Below the pieces are notes generated by a model that saw only the letters and a list, made by a program, of their open reading frames with translations, was not told the origin of the DNA and did no database searches. From assembly GCA_013141415.1 (NCBI GenBank), contig JABFQY010000002.1:1-64000 (forward strand): a stretch of 64,000 nucleotides of DNA, written 5' to 3'. Below, one piece after another: positions 50,825-59,967 of this stretch (the stretch's first letter is position 1; each line of letters begins with the position of its first letter). A program made the position numbers and the translations under genes. The stretch is from Kiritimatiellaceae bacterium (GTDB taxonomy: Bacteria > Verrucomicrobiota > Kiritimatiellia > Kiritimatiellales > Tichowtungiaceae).

Positions 50825-52575
50825 TTTCCAACGCAGTAAAGATTCTTCTCGCCGCGGATGTAGATGCGTCCGTCCATGAACGCGGGTGTGGCAAAAACCG
50901 GTTCGCCCATGGCTATGGTTCCGATTTCTTTATATTCCGCTTCCGCACCGAAAATGTGCACGACGCCGGTGATATCAATGACGTAAACGCGATCGCCGAC
51001 CAGCACCGGCGACGAGCTGAATCCTTTCTTGAATTCCTGCTCCCAGTTCGCCTTGCCTGTCGCGGCGTCCAGACAGACCACATCGCCTGACGACGTGGCG
51101 ATGAAGAAAAGGTTTTCCGATGCAACCGGACTGCTGATTTCCGGCAGATATTCATCGTACGTCCACAGAGTTACCGGTGTGCTGACGGTCAGTTTTAATG
51201 CACTGGCTTTGGCATATTCGTTCGCCACAAAAATAATGTCTTTGCCGTTGAAGGCAGGCGACGGAGCAACTTCTCCGCCCAAACAGTTCACCGTCCAGAT
51301 CAATTTTCCGGAGACCGGATCATAGGCGGTCACATTTTTTTCATCATTCAGAATCAGCTGCCAACCGGCGGCGGTTTCGATCAGTGCCGGACTCGACCAC
51401 GAAATATCTTTGCGCGCCGTCTGCCAGACCGGATTGCCGGTCGCGCCGTCGAACGCCATCACCTTCTGCCCGGACTGGTGATCGTACTGCACGAACAGCC
51501 GTTCGCCGTCGCTGATGAGCGATGATCCCATGCCGTACGGATTTTCCGGAACGCCGAGATTTTTCTGCCAGACCGGCGTGCCATTCAAATCAAATGCCGC
51601 CAGCTCGCCCGTCGCGAAAATAACAAATACGCGCCGTCCATCCGTCGCCATGGTCGGCGCGGCATACCCCGTATCTTCCGTCACTTCAGGAAACTCAACG
51701 GCGGCTTTCACTTTCTTTGTCCAAAGCGGTTTGCCCGTGTCGGCATCAAAACAAAAAACTTCCTGCCCTTCCTTGTCGGCACCCGATATGAAAACACGAC
51801 CGGCCCAGATAATCGGCGAACTGAGTCCCTGAAGCGGGATTTTGGTTTTCCATAAAACGCCTGCGCCGGTTGTAACATTCCAGCTGACCGGCGCATTTGT
51901 GAAGTGCGCTACGCCGATGTTCCCCGGTCCACGTAGCGACGGCCAGTTGTTTTTCGCTTCGGCCATAAACTGCACCGGCTGGGCCGCCGACGCCGTTTGC
52001 ACGGCTGGTGCGGGTTGCTCTGCAGGCGCGGCTTGCGCGACTGGTTGCTCAAGCACAACCGCTAAATCGCTTTTCACCGCGAAAGCCAGCAGCGGAGAAA
52101 CGGCCAGCAGCAAAAGTCCTGTTCCGGCCAGCAACTGTCGAAACAGCGCATTGAGATCGTTGTAGTTCACCGGCTCCGCTTTGCCCCTTCGACTCCCTTG
52201 TCGCTCAGGGCAGGCAACTTTTGGAAGCTCCGGTTTCCAGAGTTTGGAAAGTTTCAGCGCGATGAAACAGATGGACGCGCCGCCGAGCAGCAGAAACCCA
52301 CCCATGCGGCGCTGTTCCTGATTACTGAAGAATGCGCGGCGCGCATAGAAATCAAACGTACGAACTTCTTCAACCAGCGCTTGGTTATCGCCGGTCGAAA
52401 CGGCAAGTTTTTCACGCAGTTGCAGCAGATGCGGGTCGTTCAGCGGATCCATTTTTTGAATCCGCACGAAATCGGCAATCAGCAGAATGCAGAGGATAAG
52501 AGAGAACGTCGCCGCCACCAGAGCCGTGCTCTGCGCCGCCAGCGCCAAAACCGGTCGTTGTTTGAATTCATTCAT
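50821..52575 (-). CDS. Membrane-anchored PQQ-like beta-propeller protein
   Basis: 584 aa. Three hydrophobic segments in the first ~190 residues (about 10-32, 95-112, 148-170) anchor a Pro/Ala-rich linker (VAQAAPAEQPAPAVQ) and a propeller beginning NNWPSLRGPGNIGVAHF. Blades: GKPLWTKKV, GTPVWQKNL, GNPVWQTAR, GKLIWTVNC, GKANWEQEF. This is the only propeller here with several membrane helices. The gene ends inside the NuoEF start (ATGA) and begins 3 nt after the polyferredoxin gene. Confidence 0.8.
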   Translation of the reverse strand: MNEFKQRPVLALAAQSTALVAATFSLILCILLIADFVRIQKMDPLNDPHLLQLREKLAVSTGDNQALVEEVRTFDFYARRAFFSNQEQRRMGGFLLLGGASICFIALKLSKLWKPELPKVACPERQGSRRGKAEPVNYNDLNALFRQLLAGTGLLLLAVSPLLAFAVKSDLAVVLEQPVAQAAPAEQPAPAVQTASAAQPVQFMAEAKNNWPSLRGPGNIGVAHFTNAPVSWNVTTGAGVLWKTKIPLQGLSSPIIWAGRVFISGADKEGQEVFCFDADTGKPLWTKKVKAAVEFPEVTEDTGYAAPTMATDGRRVFVIFATGELAAFDLNGTPVWQKNLGVPENPYGMGSSLISDGERLFVQYDHQSGQKVMAFDGATGNPVWQTARKDISWSSPALIETAAGWQLILNDEKNVTAYDPVSGKLIWTVNCLGGEVAPSPAFNGKDIIFVANEYAKASALKLTVSTPVTLWTYDEYLPEISSPVASENLFFIATSSGDVVCLDAATGKANWEQEFKKGFSSSPVLVGDRVYVIDITGVVHIFGAEAEYKEIGTIAMGEPVFATPAFMDGRIYIRGEKNLYCVGK

Positions 52576-52578
52576 AGG

Positions 52579-53880
52579 TTATTCCTTCACGGGACAATAT
52601 TTAAAACAGCGTCCGCAACTGTAGCAGGCGCCGCGATTCGGTTCATAGTCTGTGCGTTTTCTAAAAACAGAAACGGAAATCAGTTTACATCCGACAACCA
52701 GTCCGATGAATGCGCCGAACACCATTCCGCCGAGGCCGAATTTTTCCTTAAGACCAACGGCTTCCGCATAAAGTTTTTCGTTCGGTGTGTCCGACGCGCG
52801 GAAAGCGGCCGACTCGATCGTCGTTCCTTTGTAGCGGCCCAGCTCTTCGCCGGCAATACGCTCGGCCAGCCGGACGGTTGGATGCATCCGCGAAAGCGGT
52901 TCGCGCAGCAGGCGTCCGGCGCCTGCGCCGGTCACAATAAGAACCGGAATCAGCAGAATCAGAAGACCGAGCCGCCGCGCGCCTTTGCCGCGGCTTTCCG
53001 GAACCGTTGCCGTCATCGGTTTGTTGATGGCGTTGTACGGACACGAGTCGGCGCACAGTCCGCACTGGATGCAATCTGCCGGTGTGATGACAGCGTGGCG
53101 GCGCGAAAGTTTTGACGCCCAGTTGAGCAGTACACCGTACGGACAAAGAAACCGGCAGTAGGGCCGTGCGACAAAGATTCCCAGCGCCAGCATGAGACCG
53201 CCGAAGATCAGCAGACTCGAACTCGCCCCCATACGAAAGAATCCGACGAACGGATCGTACTGGCAAATGATAAAACCTGATCCCATGGCCACCGAAAGCA
53301 TTGCCAGTCCGAGATAGATATACGGAACGATGGAGAAAACTTTTTCAACCGCCAGCGGAACTTTCACCGGCTTCACCGCAACCGCTTCCTGAATGGCGCC
53401 GAGCGGACAGACCGCCGCACAGAAAACGCGACCGAACAGCAGCGCAAAAATCAGCGGCGCGGCGAAAAAGATCAGTACCGTGAGCGGCACGCCGTAAGCG
53501 GAGTTGCAAAGTCCCGCCGCCACATTCTGTATCGAACCGACAGAGCAGACACAGCCGTTGCGCACAAAACCGAAATAGAGCAGCGAAAACAGCGTGAGCA
53601 AAAATATTTCCCGGCGCTTGCGGCGCTTCAAAACAAACACTGCAGCCAGCGTCAGAGTTGCCAGCAGAACCACGATATCCCAGCCGACCATCGCCGTTGA
53701 CGGCCCGGGCGTGTACACCGGCGGATGTTTATAGCCGGACGCGAACTCCGGCATCGGGAAACGAAACTCGGCGTGCGCCGGAACGGCGAAGAACACCAAC
53801 AAGAGAATGAGTGACCGCAGAGACGCAAAGACGCGAAGAAGAAAAAAATCAGAAATCTTAAATCGGAAATCGGAAATCAT
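52579..53880 (-). CDS. NapH/MauN-like membrane polyferredoxin
   Basis: 433 aa. A signal-like N-terminus encoded partly by repeat DNA (FRFKISDFFLLRVFASLR), then helices and the NapH signatures FCAAVCPLG and YCRFLCPYG, a 4Fe-4S pair CIQCGLCADSCPYNAI, further helices, and a C-terminal cluster CYSCGRCFKYCP. Proteins of this class pass electrons between quinol and periplasmic or cytoplasmic ferredoxin partners. GGAGGATCTC upstream fixes the ATG at 53880, which overlaps the stop of the Tat-ferredoxin gene. Confidence 0.85.
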   Translation of the reverse strand: MISDFRFKISDFFLLRVFASLRSLILLLVFFAVPAHAEFRFPMPEFASGYKHPPVYTPGPSTAMVGWDIVVLLATLTLAAVFVLKRRKRREIFLLTLFSLLYFGFVRNGCVCSVGSIQNVAAGLCNSAYGVPLTVLIFFAAPLIFALLFGRVFCAAVCPLGAIQEAVAVKPVKVPLAVEKVFSIVPYIYLGLAMLSVAMGSGFIICQYDPFVGFFRMGASSSLLIFGGLMLALGIFVARPYCRFLCPYGVLLNWASKLSRRHAVITPADCIQCGLCADSCPYNAINKPMTATVPESRGKGARRLGLLILLIPVLIVTGAGAGRLLREPLSRMHPTVRLAERIAGEELGRYKGTTIESAAFRASDTPNEKLYAEAVGLKEKFGLGGMVFGAFIGLVVGCKLISVSVFRKRTDYEPNRGACYSCGRCFKYCPVKE

Positions 53881-54506
53881 GAGATCCTCCGTTCCTGATT
53901 GGATTTCAGCAGATACGGATCGGAGGCGGGTACGCGCCGGAAAGCATCGGATGGACAGGCGCGGGCAATGGAACATTCGTTGCAGTTAACGCAAAGATCG
54001 TGCTTCACCTGCAAATAGAGCGAACCGTTGCCGAACATGCCGCACCCTTTCACGCATTTGCCGCAACCGATGCAAAGTTTTTCGTCAATCGTGTACTGAT
54101 AGTACGGCTTCTCGATAAACTTACGCCGAATCGCCGCTGTCGGGCAGAGCTGGTTTTCCGCGCCGGTATTACGCCCCTTCGCGTCAGAACGCTGATACCC
54201 GCCACACAGATCGCAGTAGCCGCACATGGAATAAGAGTGAAAACATTTCACAGCCGACATGGATAGAACGCAGTGTGTTGCACAGCGTCCGCACTGGGTG
54301 CACTTCTCCGGATCGATCTGCCAGACAAATCCGTCTGATCCCAGCGGACACGCTCCGCCGTTATCTGGCTTACACGTGCCGCAACGCCCGTTGCATTGAT
54401 ATTTATTTTTACGCGAAACCAGCACACCAAAAACTCCGGCAATACCGGCCAGCAGAGCGCCCCGTGTGAGGGTTTTAATGAAATCACGCCGTCCGGTCGT
54501 TTTCAT
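53877..54506 (-). CDS. Tat-exported NapG-like ferredoxin
   Basis: 209 aa. The N-terminus GRRDFIKTLTRGALLAGIAG is a twin-arginine signal (RRxFIK). The mature protein has several 4Fe-4S motifs: CTQCGRCATHCVLSM, CIGCGKCVKGC and CVNCNECSIARACP, plus an extra NGRCGTCKP group and MCGYCDLCGG. This layout matches NapG/NrfC-type periplasmic electron carriers. It overlaps the NHL gene and the NapH-like gene by 4 nt each, so a membrane-bound pair is likely. Confidence 0.85.
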   Translation of the reverse strand: MKTTGRRDFIKTLTRGALLAGIAGVFGVLVSRKNKYQCNGRCGTCKPDNGGACPLGSDGFVWQIDPEKCTQCGRCATHCVLSMSAVKCFHSYSMCGYCDLCGGYQRSDAKGRNTGAENQLCPTAAIRRKFIEKPYYQYTIDEKLCIGCGKCVKGCGMFGNGSLYLQVKHDLCVNCNECSIARACPSDAFRRVPASDPYLLKSNQERRIS

Positions 54507-55453
54507 TTTTTCTCCTCGAAAATCCGAACCTTGCCTCGGGAAGGATCCAGCACATAGATGCGCCCCTGACGATCCGCCGCCACATCAAGTCCCTCTGCGT
54601 CTGCGTCAAACTGATTCGGTGCCACCACCACGCAACGCAGCGAACCGTCCAAATTGTAAATTTTAACGCGCGGAATTTTCTTTTCCGCTGTAACAAACGC
54701 GCCGTCGGACAGAAGCGCGAAGTTCGCCGGATTGCAGCACCCGACGAATCCTTCGATATTGAGTGAATTCTTTTCCCATGACGAAATCAGCCGTCCGTCC
54801 GGACTGTAATTTTCCAGCGCGTGGTAACCTGGATTGACAACCCAGAGCGAACCGTCGGTGCCGATATCGAGGTCAAAGAACGGACTGGGGACATTAAAGC
54901 CGTGTACGCCGTTCGCTTCATCTTTCGTGCCGATCTCCAGCGGTTTGCCGCCGGACTTGCTGTAGCGCAAAACGCGGCGTCCGCCCGCATCGGCGGCATA
55001 GACATACCGGTCGTCCACCGCGATGGATGTCAGCCAGGTTTTTTCGCCAGGCGACGGCCAAGCCGTTTTTTTCCAATCGCTGGAGAAAACTTCGACGTGA
55101 TCCTGCATGCCGGCAAACAGCGTACCGTCGTCGTCCACCGCGAGACAGGTTGCAGCACCGCCAACCGGGTGAATCGTTTTGTCCGGAAAAATTTCAATGC
55201 CGCTTTCTCCGCCGACATAAATCTTTCCGTCGGGCGCAATGGCCAGTGCGGAAAGTTTTCCGACGGCTGGAACAATCGGCGCAACTTCCGTGTAGCGGAT
55301 AAGGGCGGGATCAACCCGGCGATACTCTTCGACGGAATAAGCAAAGCCTTGACCGAGATCGGCCCGGCGGCTCATTCCCAGATAAACTCCGGCTCCGACG
55401 ATCAATAGCAGAATCGCGGCGAACCAAATCCAGCTTTTTTTCGCATCGTTCAT
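54503..55453 (-). CDS. Membrane-anchored NHL-repeat beta-propeller
   Basis: 316 aa. A single N-terminal anchor helix (about residues 8-26) is followed by NHL-type blades: KLSALAIAPDGKIYVGG, WLTSIAVDDRYVYAADAGG, FFDLDIGTDGSLWVVNPG, NFALLSDGAFVTAEK and AEGLDVAADRQGRIYVLD. NHL propellers usually bind proteins or ligands and lack catalytic residues. Coupled by 4-nt overlaps to a propeller gene upstream and the Tat-ferredoxin gene downstream. Confidence 0.8.
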   Translation of the reverse strand: MNDAKKSWIWFAAILLLIVGAGVYLGMSRRADLGQGFAYSVEEYRRVDPALIRYTEVAPIVPAVGKLSALAIAPDGKIYVGGESGIEIFPDKTIHPVGGAATCLAVDDDGTLFAGMQDHVEVFSSDWKKTAWPSPGEKTWLTSIAVDDRYVYAADAGGRRVLRYSKSGGKPLEIGTKDEANGVHGFNVPSPFFDLDIGTDGSLWVVNPGYHALENYSPDGRLISSWEKNSLNIEGFVGCCNPANFALLSDGAFVTAEKKIPRVKIYNLDGSLRCVVVAPNQFDADAEGLDVAADRQGRIYVLDPSRGKVRIFEEKK

Positions 55454-56889
55454 TTCACGCCTCCGAGTTCTATGCAGACCATCCGGGTCGCGTCGCGCAA
55501 TAACATGCGGGTTCCGGCAAGCGCAATCGGCCCCCAGGCATCCTGTCCGTCCAGCACCTTGTGCTGTGAGAGCTGTTCATATCCGCTCCGGCTCACCTTC
55601 AGCATGGTCAACGTTCCGCTGTCGTCCAATATAAAAAATTTTCCGTCCGCCATAAAAAACGGGCCGAGGCCGAACCGGTGCGTCTTACCGCTCGACCAGA
55701 CCGGTTCGGCAACCGTCGGATCGTAGCAGACAAACTGCTGTTTCAGCGCGCCGCCGTCTTTCGGCATAATGCCGTACAACAGGCCGTCGTACAGAATCGG
55801 CGTCTGCTGTTCGCAGGCCAGCCAATCCGCCGGGCTGGTGCGCGAAATCTCTTTTGCGGCGAACCCATCGGCTGTCTTATCAATCTGCACCATCAGACTG
55901 CCCGCGCCATAACCGGCGGTGATGAAAATTTTATTTCCGGCAATCGGAACCGGCGACGGCGCGACAACCGAAGCGTTCCACGGAATTTCCCACAGAACTT
56001 TTCCGGCGGTGGAAATGCCGACCATGCCGCCGACGGCGGCATAGACGTACATTTTCTCGCCATGCAAAGTCAGCGGAAGAATGGACGAGTGCGACATTTT
56101 CCAGCCTTTTGGATTCGGCACCTTCCAGACGACCGCGCCGGTTTTGCAATCCACCGCCATCAGCAACACATCGGGGCCGCCGGGCGCAAGAAGCGCCAGT
56201 CCGTTATCAATCAGCGGGCACTGCCCGGTAAACCACAGCGGCTCGGTGGTGCCATATTCCTTTTGCAGGTCGATGCCCCAGCGGAATTTCCCGGTTGCTG
56301 TTTCGACACACGAAACATGACAGCGCGGCCCGACGGTTACGATACAGTCTTCCGTGACCGCCGGAATGGTGCGCGAAAGGCCGTGGTTCCGTTTAGCGGG
56401 CACGGTGTAAGACCGCCGCCAGATTTCCTTGCCGTCGGTCAGCGAAAAACAGCGCAACGCATCGGCGCGCTTCGCTTCGTCGTAATCGAACAGATAGACA
56501 CAGCCGTTGAACACGGCGGGCGCGGCGTGCCCTTCGCCCAGCGTCACCGACCAGAGAACTTTCGGGCCGGATTCCGGCCAGCTGTCCGCCAGCTTCACAT
56601 CGGCCTTGCAGATATTGTCAAAATCGGCACCGCGGAACCGCGGCCAGCTGCCAGGCAGACTGGATGGCACTCCGTCAAAGGTTTCCAGCTTGCCTGCAAG
56701 ATTCACTTGAGATTCGTCCGCAACGGCCCGTTCTGATTCGGATGGCCCGCCGTCCATACCGGGCAGACTGCGCGTCAGACTGCGCGCCGGATCGTACGAG
56801 AACCAGCGGGAAAGCAAAAGTACCGATACCCATCCGCATAGAATCAGGACGGGTATGGCGACAAGTAGATTGGCGGTTTTTTGTTTCAC
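55450..56889 (-). CDS. Membrane-anchored PQQ-like beta-propeller protein
   Basis: 479 aa from a GTG at 56889. One N-terminal helix (about 8-28), then a propeller with SWPRFRGADFDNICKADV at its start and blades DGKEIWRRS, GKFRWGID, GAVVWKVPN, GKVLWEIPW. It contains the family phrase EGHAAPAVFNGCVYLFDYDE in outline. Position between two more propeller-type genes suggests the products assemble together outside the membrane. Confidence 0.8.
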   Translation of the reverse strand: MKQKTANLLVAIPVLILCGWVSVLLLSRWFSYDPARSLTRSLPGMDGGPSESERAVADESQVNLAGKLETFDGVPSSLPGSWPRFRGADFDNICKADVKLADSWPESGPKVLWSVTLGEGHAAPAVFNGCVYLFDYDEAKRADALRCFSLTDGKEIWRRSYTVPAKRNHGLSRTIPAVTEDCIVTVGPRCHVSCVETATGKFRWGIDLQKEYGTTEPLWFTGQCPLIDNGLALLAPGGPDVLLMAVDCKTGAVVWKVPNPKGWKMSHSSILPLTLHGEKMYVYAAVGGMVGISTAGKVLWEIPWNASVVAPSPVPIAGNKIFITAGYGAGSLMVQIDKTADGFAAKEISRTSPADWLACEQQTPILYDGLLYGIMPKDGGALKQQFVCYDPTVAEPVWSSGKTHRFGLGPFFMADGKFFILDDSGTLTMLKVSRSGYEQLSQHKVLDGQDAWGPIALAGTRMLLRDATRMVCIELGGVK

Positions 56890-56910
56890 TCTGCGCGCGC
56901 TATGGCTGTT

Positions 56911-58221
56911 TTATTTCAAATTCAGACACTTCATCACTTTATGATCCCGGACAAGCAGTTTTCCATCCGACAGCGCGATCGGGGCCAATGCCTGCCCTGC
57001 TTCATCCAACACCTTCGCGGAAGCCAGTTTGTTAAACGCTTTCGGCGTCGCTTCGATCAGATGCAACATTCCCGATTTGCTATCGAGTCCGACCAGCATT
57101 CCGTCGACCGCAATCATGTTCAAGCAAGTGAGCTTTAGAGCTCCGGCATCCCATTTTGTATTTCCATCCAGATCAATACAGACCAGCCCTTTGCCGGCAG
57201 CTTTACTCGTTCCGCTGACAAACAGGCAGTTATTTACAAAAACCGGTTGAGAAACTGATGTCGCTGCATTCTCGGTTTTAAACAGTTCTTTCGCTTCATA
57301 CCCTTTATCGGTTTTTTCCACCTTGATCATCGCAGAAATAGATTGATAGCCGGACGTGATGAACAGCGTATTGGATCCCACCTGAATCGGACCCGGAATC
57401 GGCTTGGTGCAAGACCAGCCTAAATAAGTCCAAAGAACCTTGCCGTCCTTCGGCGAAACAGCAAACACATAGGTGGTGCGCGGTTCTTTCCCGCCCGTCT
57501 CATCATCATCGCTGGAGCGAGCAGGACTTCCGGCGGCTTCAGCGGGCGCCACCATAAGAACCTGATCCTCTCCATCAACAGAAATAATTGATGGCGAAAC
57601 GAACGCGGTGCTACCGCCGAACCCCGGGGTTCGCCAGACATCCGTCCCGGTACGTTTATCCAAGGCCACGACGCTGCTTGCTTTCGACAGAGGCGCAACA
57701 ATCACCAGATCGCCGTGCACCAGCGGAGATTGCGCAAAGCCGCTGGCACCGGCTTTTGCCCCGAACTCTTTCACCAACTGGCGCTTCCATTTTATTTTAC
57801 GGGAATCCAGATCAACGCAAATCATTGTGCCAAAGAGTGTCGCAGCATAAATCGAATCGTCGGTCACAGACGGCGTACCGCGGGTTCCCGGATACAGTTT
57901 ATTCATCGGTGTGCCTGAATCAGCAAAAGAGACCGTCCAAAGTTCTTTTCCGGAATCAAGTTCGAGCACCCGAAGGATGCTGTTGGTTCCGTCATAATCC
58001 ATCAGATACACCTTGCCGTCTTTGACAACCGGGCTGGCATAGCCGCTTGTCACATTGATGGTCCATAACACTTCCGGGCCTGCCGCCGGCCAGCTTCGGG
58101 CCAGTCCGGTTTCTGTCGAAATATTATTCCGTTTCGGCCCGCAAAACTGCGGCCAGTCGGCGGCAAAAACCACCGCCGTCATCAGAGTTCCCGCTAAAAT
58201 GCACGCACCTGTTTTTTTCAT
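56911..58221 (-). CDS. Exported PQQ-like beta-propeller protein
   Basis: 436 aa. Signal peptide to about residue 20 (VVFAADWPQFCGPKRNNIST), the same mature start as the propeller at 19267-20511. Blades: GKVYLMDYDG, GKELWTVSF, GTDVWRTPG, GKVLWTYLG, NTKWDAGALK. An acidic insertion (SDDDETGGKEP) interrupts one blade. GGGGTTGAG precedes the ATG. It starts 1 nt after the terpenoid cyclase stop, so translation of the two is probably linked. Confidence 0.8.
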   Translation of the reverse strand: MKKTGACILAGTLMTAVVFAADWPQFCGPKRNNISTETGLARSWPAAGPEVLWTINVTSGYASPVVKDGKVYLMDYDGTNSILRVLELDSGKELWTVSFADSGTPMNKLYPGTRGTPSVTDDSIYAATLFGTMICVDLDSRKIKWKRQLVKEFGAKAGASGFAQSPLVHGDLVIVAPLSKASSVVALDKRTGTDVWRTPGFGGSTAFVSPSIISVDGEDQVLMVAPAEAAGSPARSSDDDETGGKEPRTTYVFAVSPKDGKVLWTYLGWSCTKPIPGPIQVGSNTLFITSGYQSISAMIKVEKTDKGYEAKELFKTENAATSVSQPVFVNNCLFVSGTSKAAGKGLVCIDLDGNTKWDAGALKLTCLNMIAVDGMLVGLDSKSGMLHLIEATPKAFNKLASAKVLDEAGQALAPIALSDGKLLVRDHKVMKCLNLK

Positions 58222-58222
58222 C

Positions 58223-59854
58223 TCAACCCCTTTTGTTTTCCGTTTCGCACCGGTTCAGCGCATCCACCGTAAAGATCAATGGATACAGCCTCTCAGAGTA
58301 CCATAGACTCGCAAAATACAGGCCGATCGGGCCAGCAGAAAACTCTGTGCCGTTTTTTGTCATCGCCGACAGCACATCCAGCCCCTTACCGGTCACCCCG
58401 ACGGCCAGTGCCGTTTCTTCGAGCGATCCGCCCCAGCTGCCGTCCGGATTCCGTGCGCCGTCCAGCCACTGAATTCCTCGCCGGTTCATTTTTGCAACGC
58501 TTGGGAACTCCGCTTCGTCGAGTTCCTGTAACGCCTCAAGTACACGCACGGTACCGTAAACCGGATTTTCATAATTCGGATTATGCTGACTTCCGAACCA
58601 CAGAGGGAGCCATGACCCGTCGGCGCGCTGCTGCTTTTCCAGATAATGGAGACTGCGACGGATCGAACGCTCCATCTTTTTCCAAAGCTTAGAATTCACC
58701 TCGGCGCGCCAAGCGATAAAGGCACGGATGGCGTGCGCCGTCAGGTCCGGACAGCTTCGGTCAAATGGGAGCCTGCCCCAGCCTTTACAGAACGTCGGCA
58801 TGCCGCCGTCACGGTTCTGCAAATCCAGCAACCATTGAATACCTTTTTCAACAACAGAGACTTCACACCCCAACAGCCGAAGTGCAATCAGCGCGGCGGC
58901 GGTGTCGTCGGCATCAGGCACTCCGCCTTGAGCATACGTCCAGCCCCAGCCGCCGGGCGCCGCATGAGTCAGCGGATGTTCCTCTTTCCACTGAAGCTGT
59001 AACAGGTTTGTCCGGATGCGGTTTTTCTGCTCATCAGAAAGTTCGTCCGCCAACGCCCGAACCGCCAGCGAGGTCACCCACGAAGAAAGGTTCACATCAA
59101 TCGGCCAACTGCCGTCTGTGCGCACCGTGTTTTCCAGAAAGCGAATACAGGCCCGCGCCGCCGGATGCTCGCCGAATCCGGCGCCGATCAGACTCATGCC
59201 GACAAAACCGGTCAGCGGTGCCGCTTCGAGATAGCCGCCGCTGGCGGGCTGTATTTTCCGAAGGATATTCAGCATTCGCGGAATCAGCCGGTTCCGGATA
59301 AACGAACCGCGCGCCGGACGATTCACATGCCGGACGAGTCCTATGGCAATCAGCGCGGGAAGCGCATAGCTGACCACCGGCAGCCGAATGAATTTGTAGA
59401 AACGGTGCGGCACGGCGGCCAGCTCAAACGGAAGTTGCGGAACAACCGACCAGTCGTCGCCCAGCTTTCCCGTCAGCATGCACATCGTTAAAATCGGAAC
59501 CGAAAACGTACGGTCGTCGCCGTAGTGCTCAAGAATCGACCGAACGATTTCTTGCGGCGAGCCGGTTTCTTCATTCAGCACACAGCGGCAGAGCAGCGTT
59601 GCGGTAAAGTTACTCGGACTCTCCGGACTGTCGCCCCAGCCGCCGTCGGCGTTGCGGTGATTTTTCAGCCACTGGCATCCGCGCTCAGCCAGATCGGTTT
59701 TGCCCGCCAGCTTCAAGGCAAACGAAGCGACCGCGGTCGCCAGCGCGGAACTCGACAGCTCGCCTTCCCAACGGCCTTCCGGCGTCAGTTCGGCGAGCAG
59801 CAACTTCCGGGAAGAAGCCAGCACCGCGTCAAAATGTTTTTTCTCCGCACCCAT
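58223..59854 (-). CDS. Squalene-hopene-cyclase-like terpenoid cyclase
   Basis: 543 aa, class II (protonation-initiated) cyclase family. The catalytic DxDD motif is D314-A-D-D317 in GGVPDADDTAAALIAL. Six QW-type repeats are visible (GGWGDSPESP, DGSWPIDVNLSSWVTS, GGWGWTYAQG, DGGMPTF, DGSWLPLWFG, DGSWGGSLEE). It is shorter than bacterial SHC (about 630 aa), so it may act on a different chain. I start it at 59854 (MGAEKKHF); the longer frame begins inside a REP copy. The polyprenyl synthetase fusion and prenyltransferase-like gene upstream point to a cyclised isoprenoid product. Confidence 0.8.
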   Translation of the reverse strand: MGAEKKHFDAVLASSRKLLLAELTPEGRWEGELSSSALATAVASFALKLAGKTDLAERGCQWLKNHRNADGGWGDSPESPSNFTATLLCRCVLNEETGSPQEIVRSILEHYGDDRTFSVPILTMCMLTGKLGDDWSVVPQLPFELAAVPHRFYKFIRLPVVSYALPALIAIGLVRHVNRPARGSFIRNRLIPRMLNILRKIQPASGGYLEAAPLTGFVGMSLIGAGFGEHPAARACIRFLENTVRTDGSWPIDVNLSSWVTSLAVRALADELSDEQKNRIRTNLLQLQWKEEHPLTHAAPGGWGWTYAQGGVPDADDTAAALIALRLLGCEVSVVEKGIQWLLDLQNRDGGMPTFCKGWGRLPFDRSCPDLTAHAIRAFIAWRAEVNSKLWKKMERSIRRSLHYLEKQQRADGSWLPLWFGSQHNPNYENPVYGTVRVLEALQELDEAEFPSVAKMNRRGIQWLDGARNPDGSWGGSLEETALAVGVTGKGLDVLSAMTKNGTEFSAGPIGLYFASLWYSERLYPLIFTVDALNRCETENKRG

Positions 59855-59870
59855 TTCGCATCTTTCACAA

Positions 59871-59957
59871 GCCGGATCTACGGGCTTCGCCCTAAGTTCC
59901 GGCTTTACCGCCCAACAGTACTGCCGGAACTCAGCCGCAACGCGGCGTGGATCCGGC
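59871..59957 (+). repeat. REP-like repeat, copy D (3' of the RAYT gene)
   Basis: 87 bp with both halves and GCCGGATC...GATCCGGC ends. It begins 16 bp upstream of the cyclase start and ends 10 bp before the RAYT stop. Confidence 0.8.
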
Positions 59958-59967
59958 AATCTCCAGA

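Noticed and set aside
49916-50839. 307-codon plus-strand ORF opposite NuoEF
   Set aside because: Antisense shadow; NuoEF Cys clusters and FMN site define the real strand.
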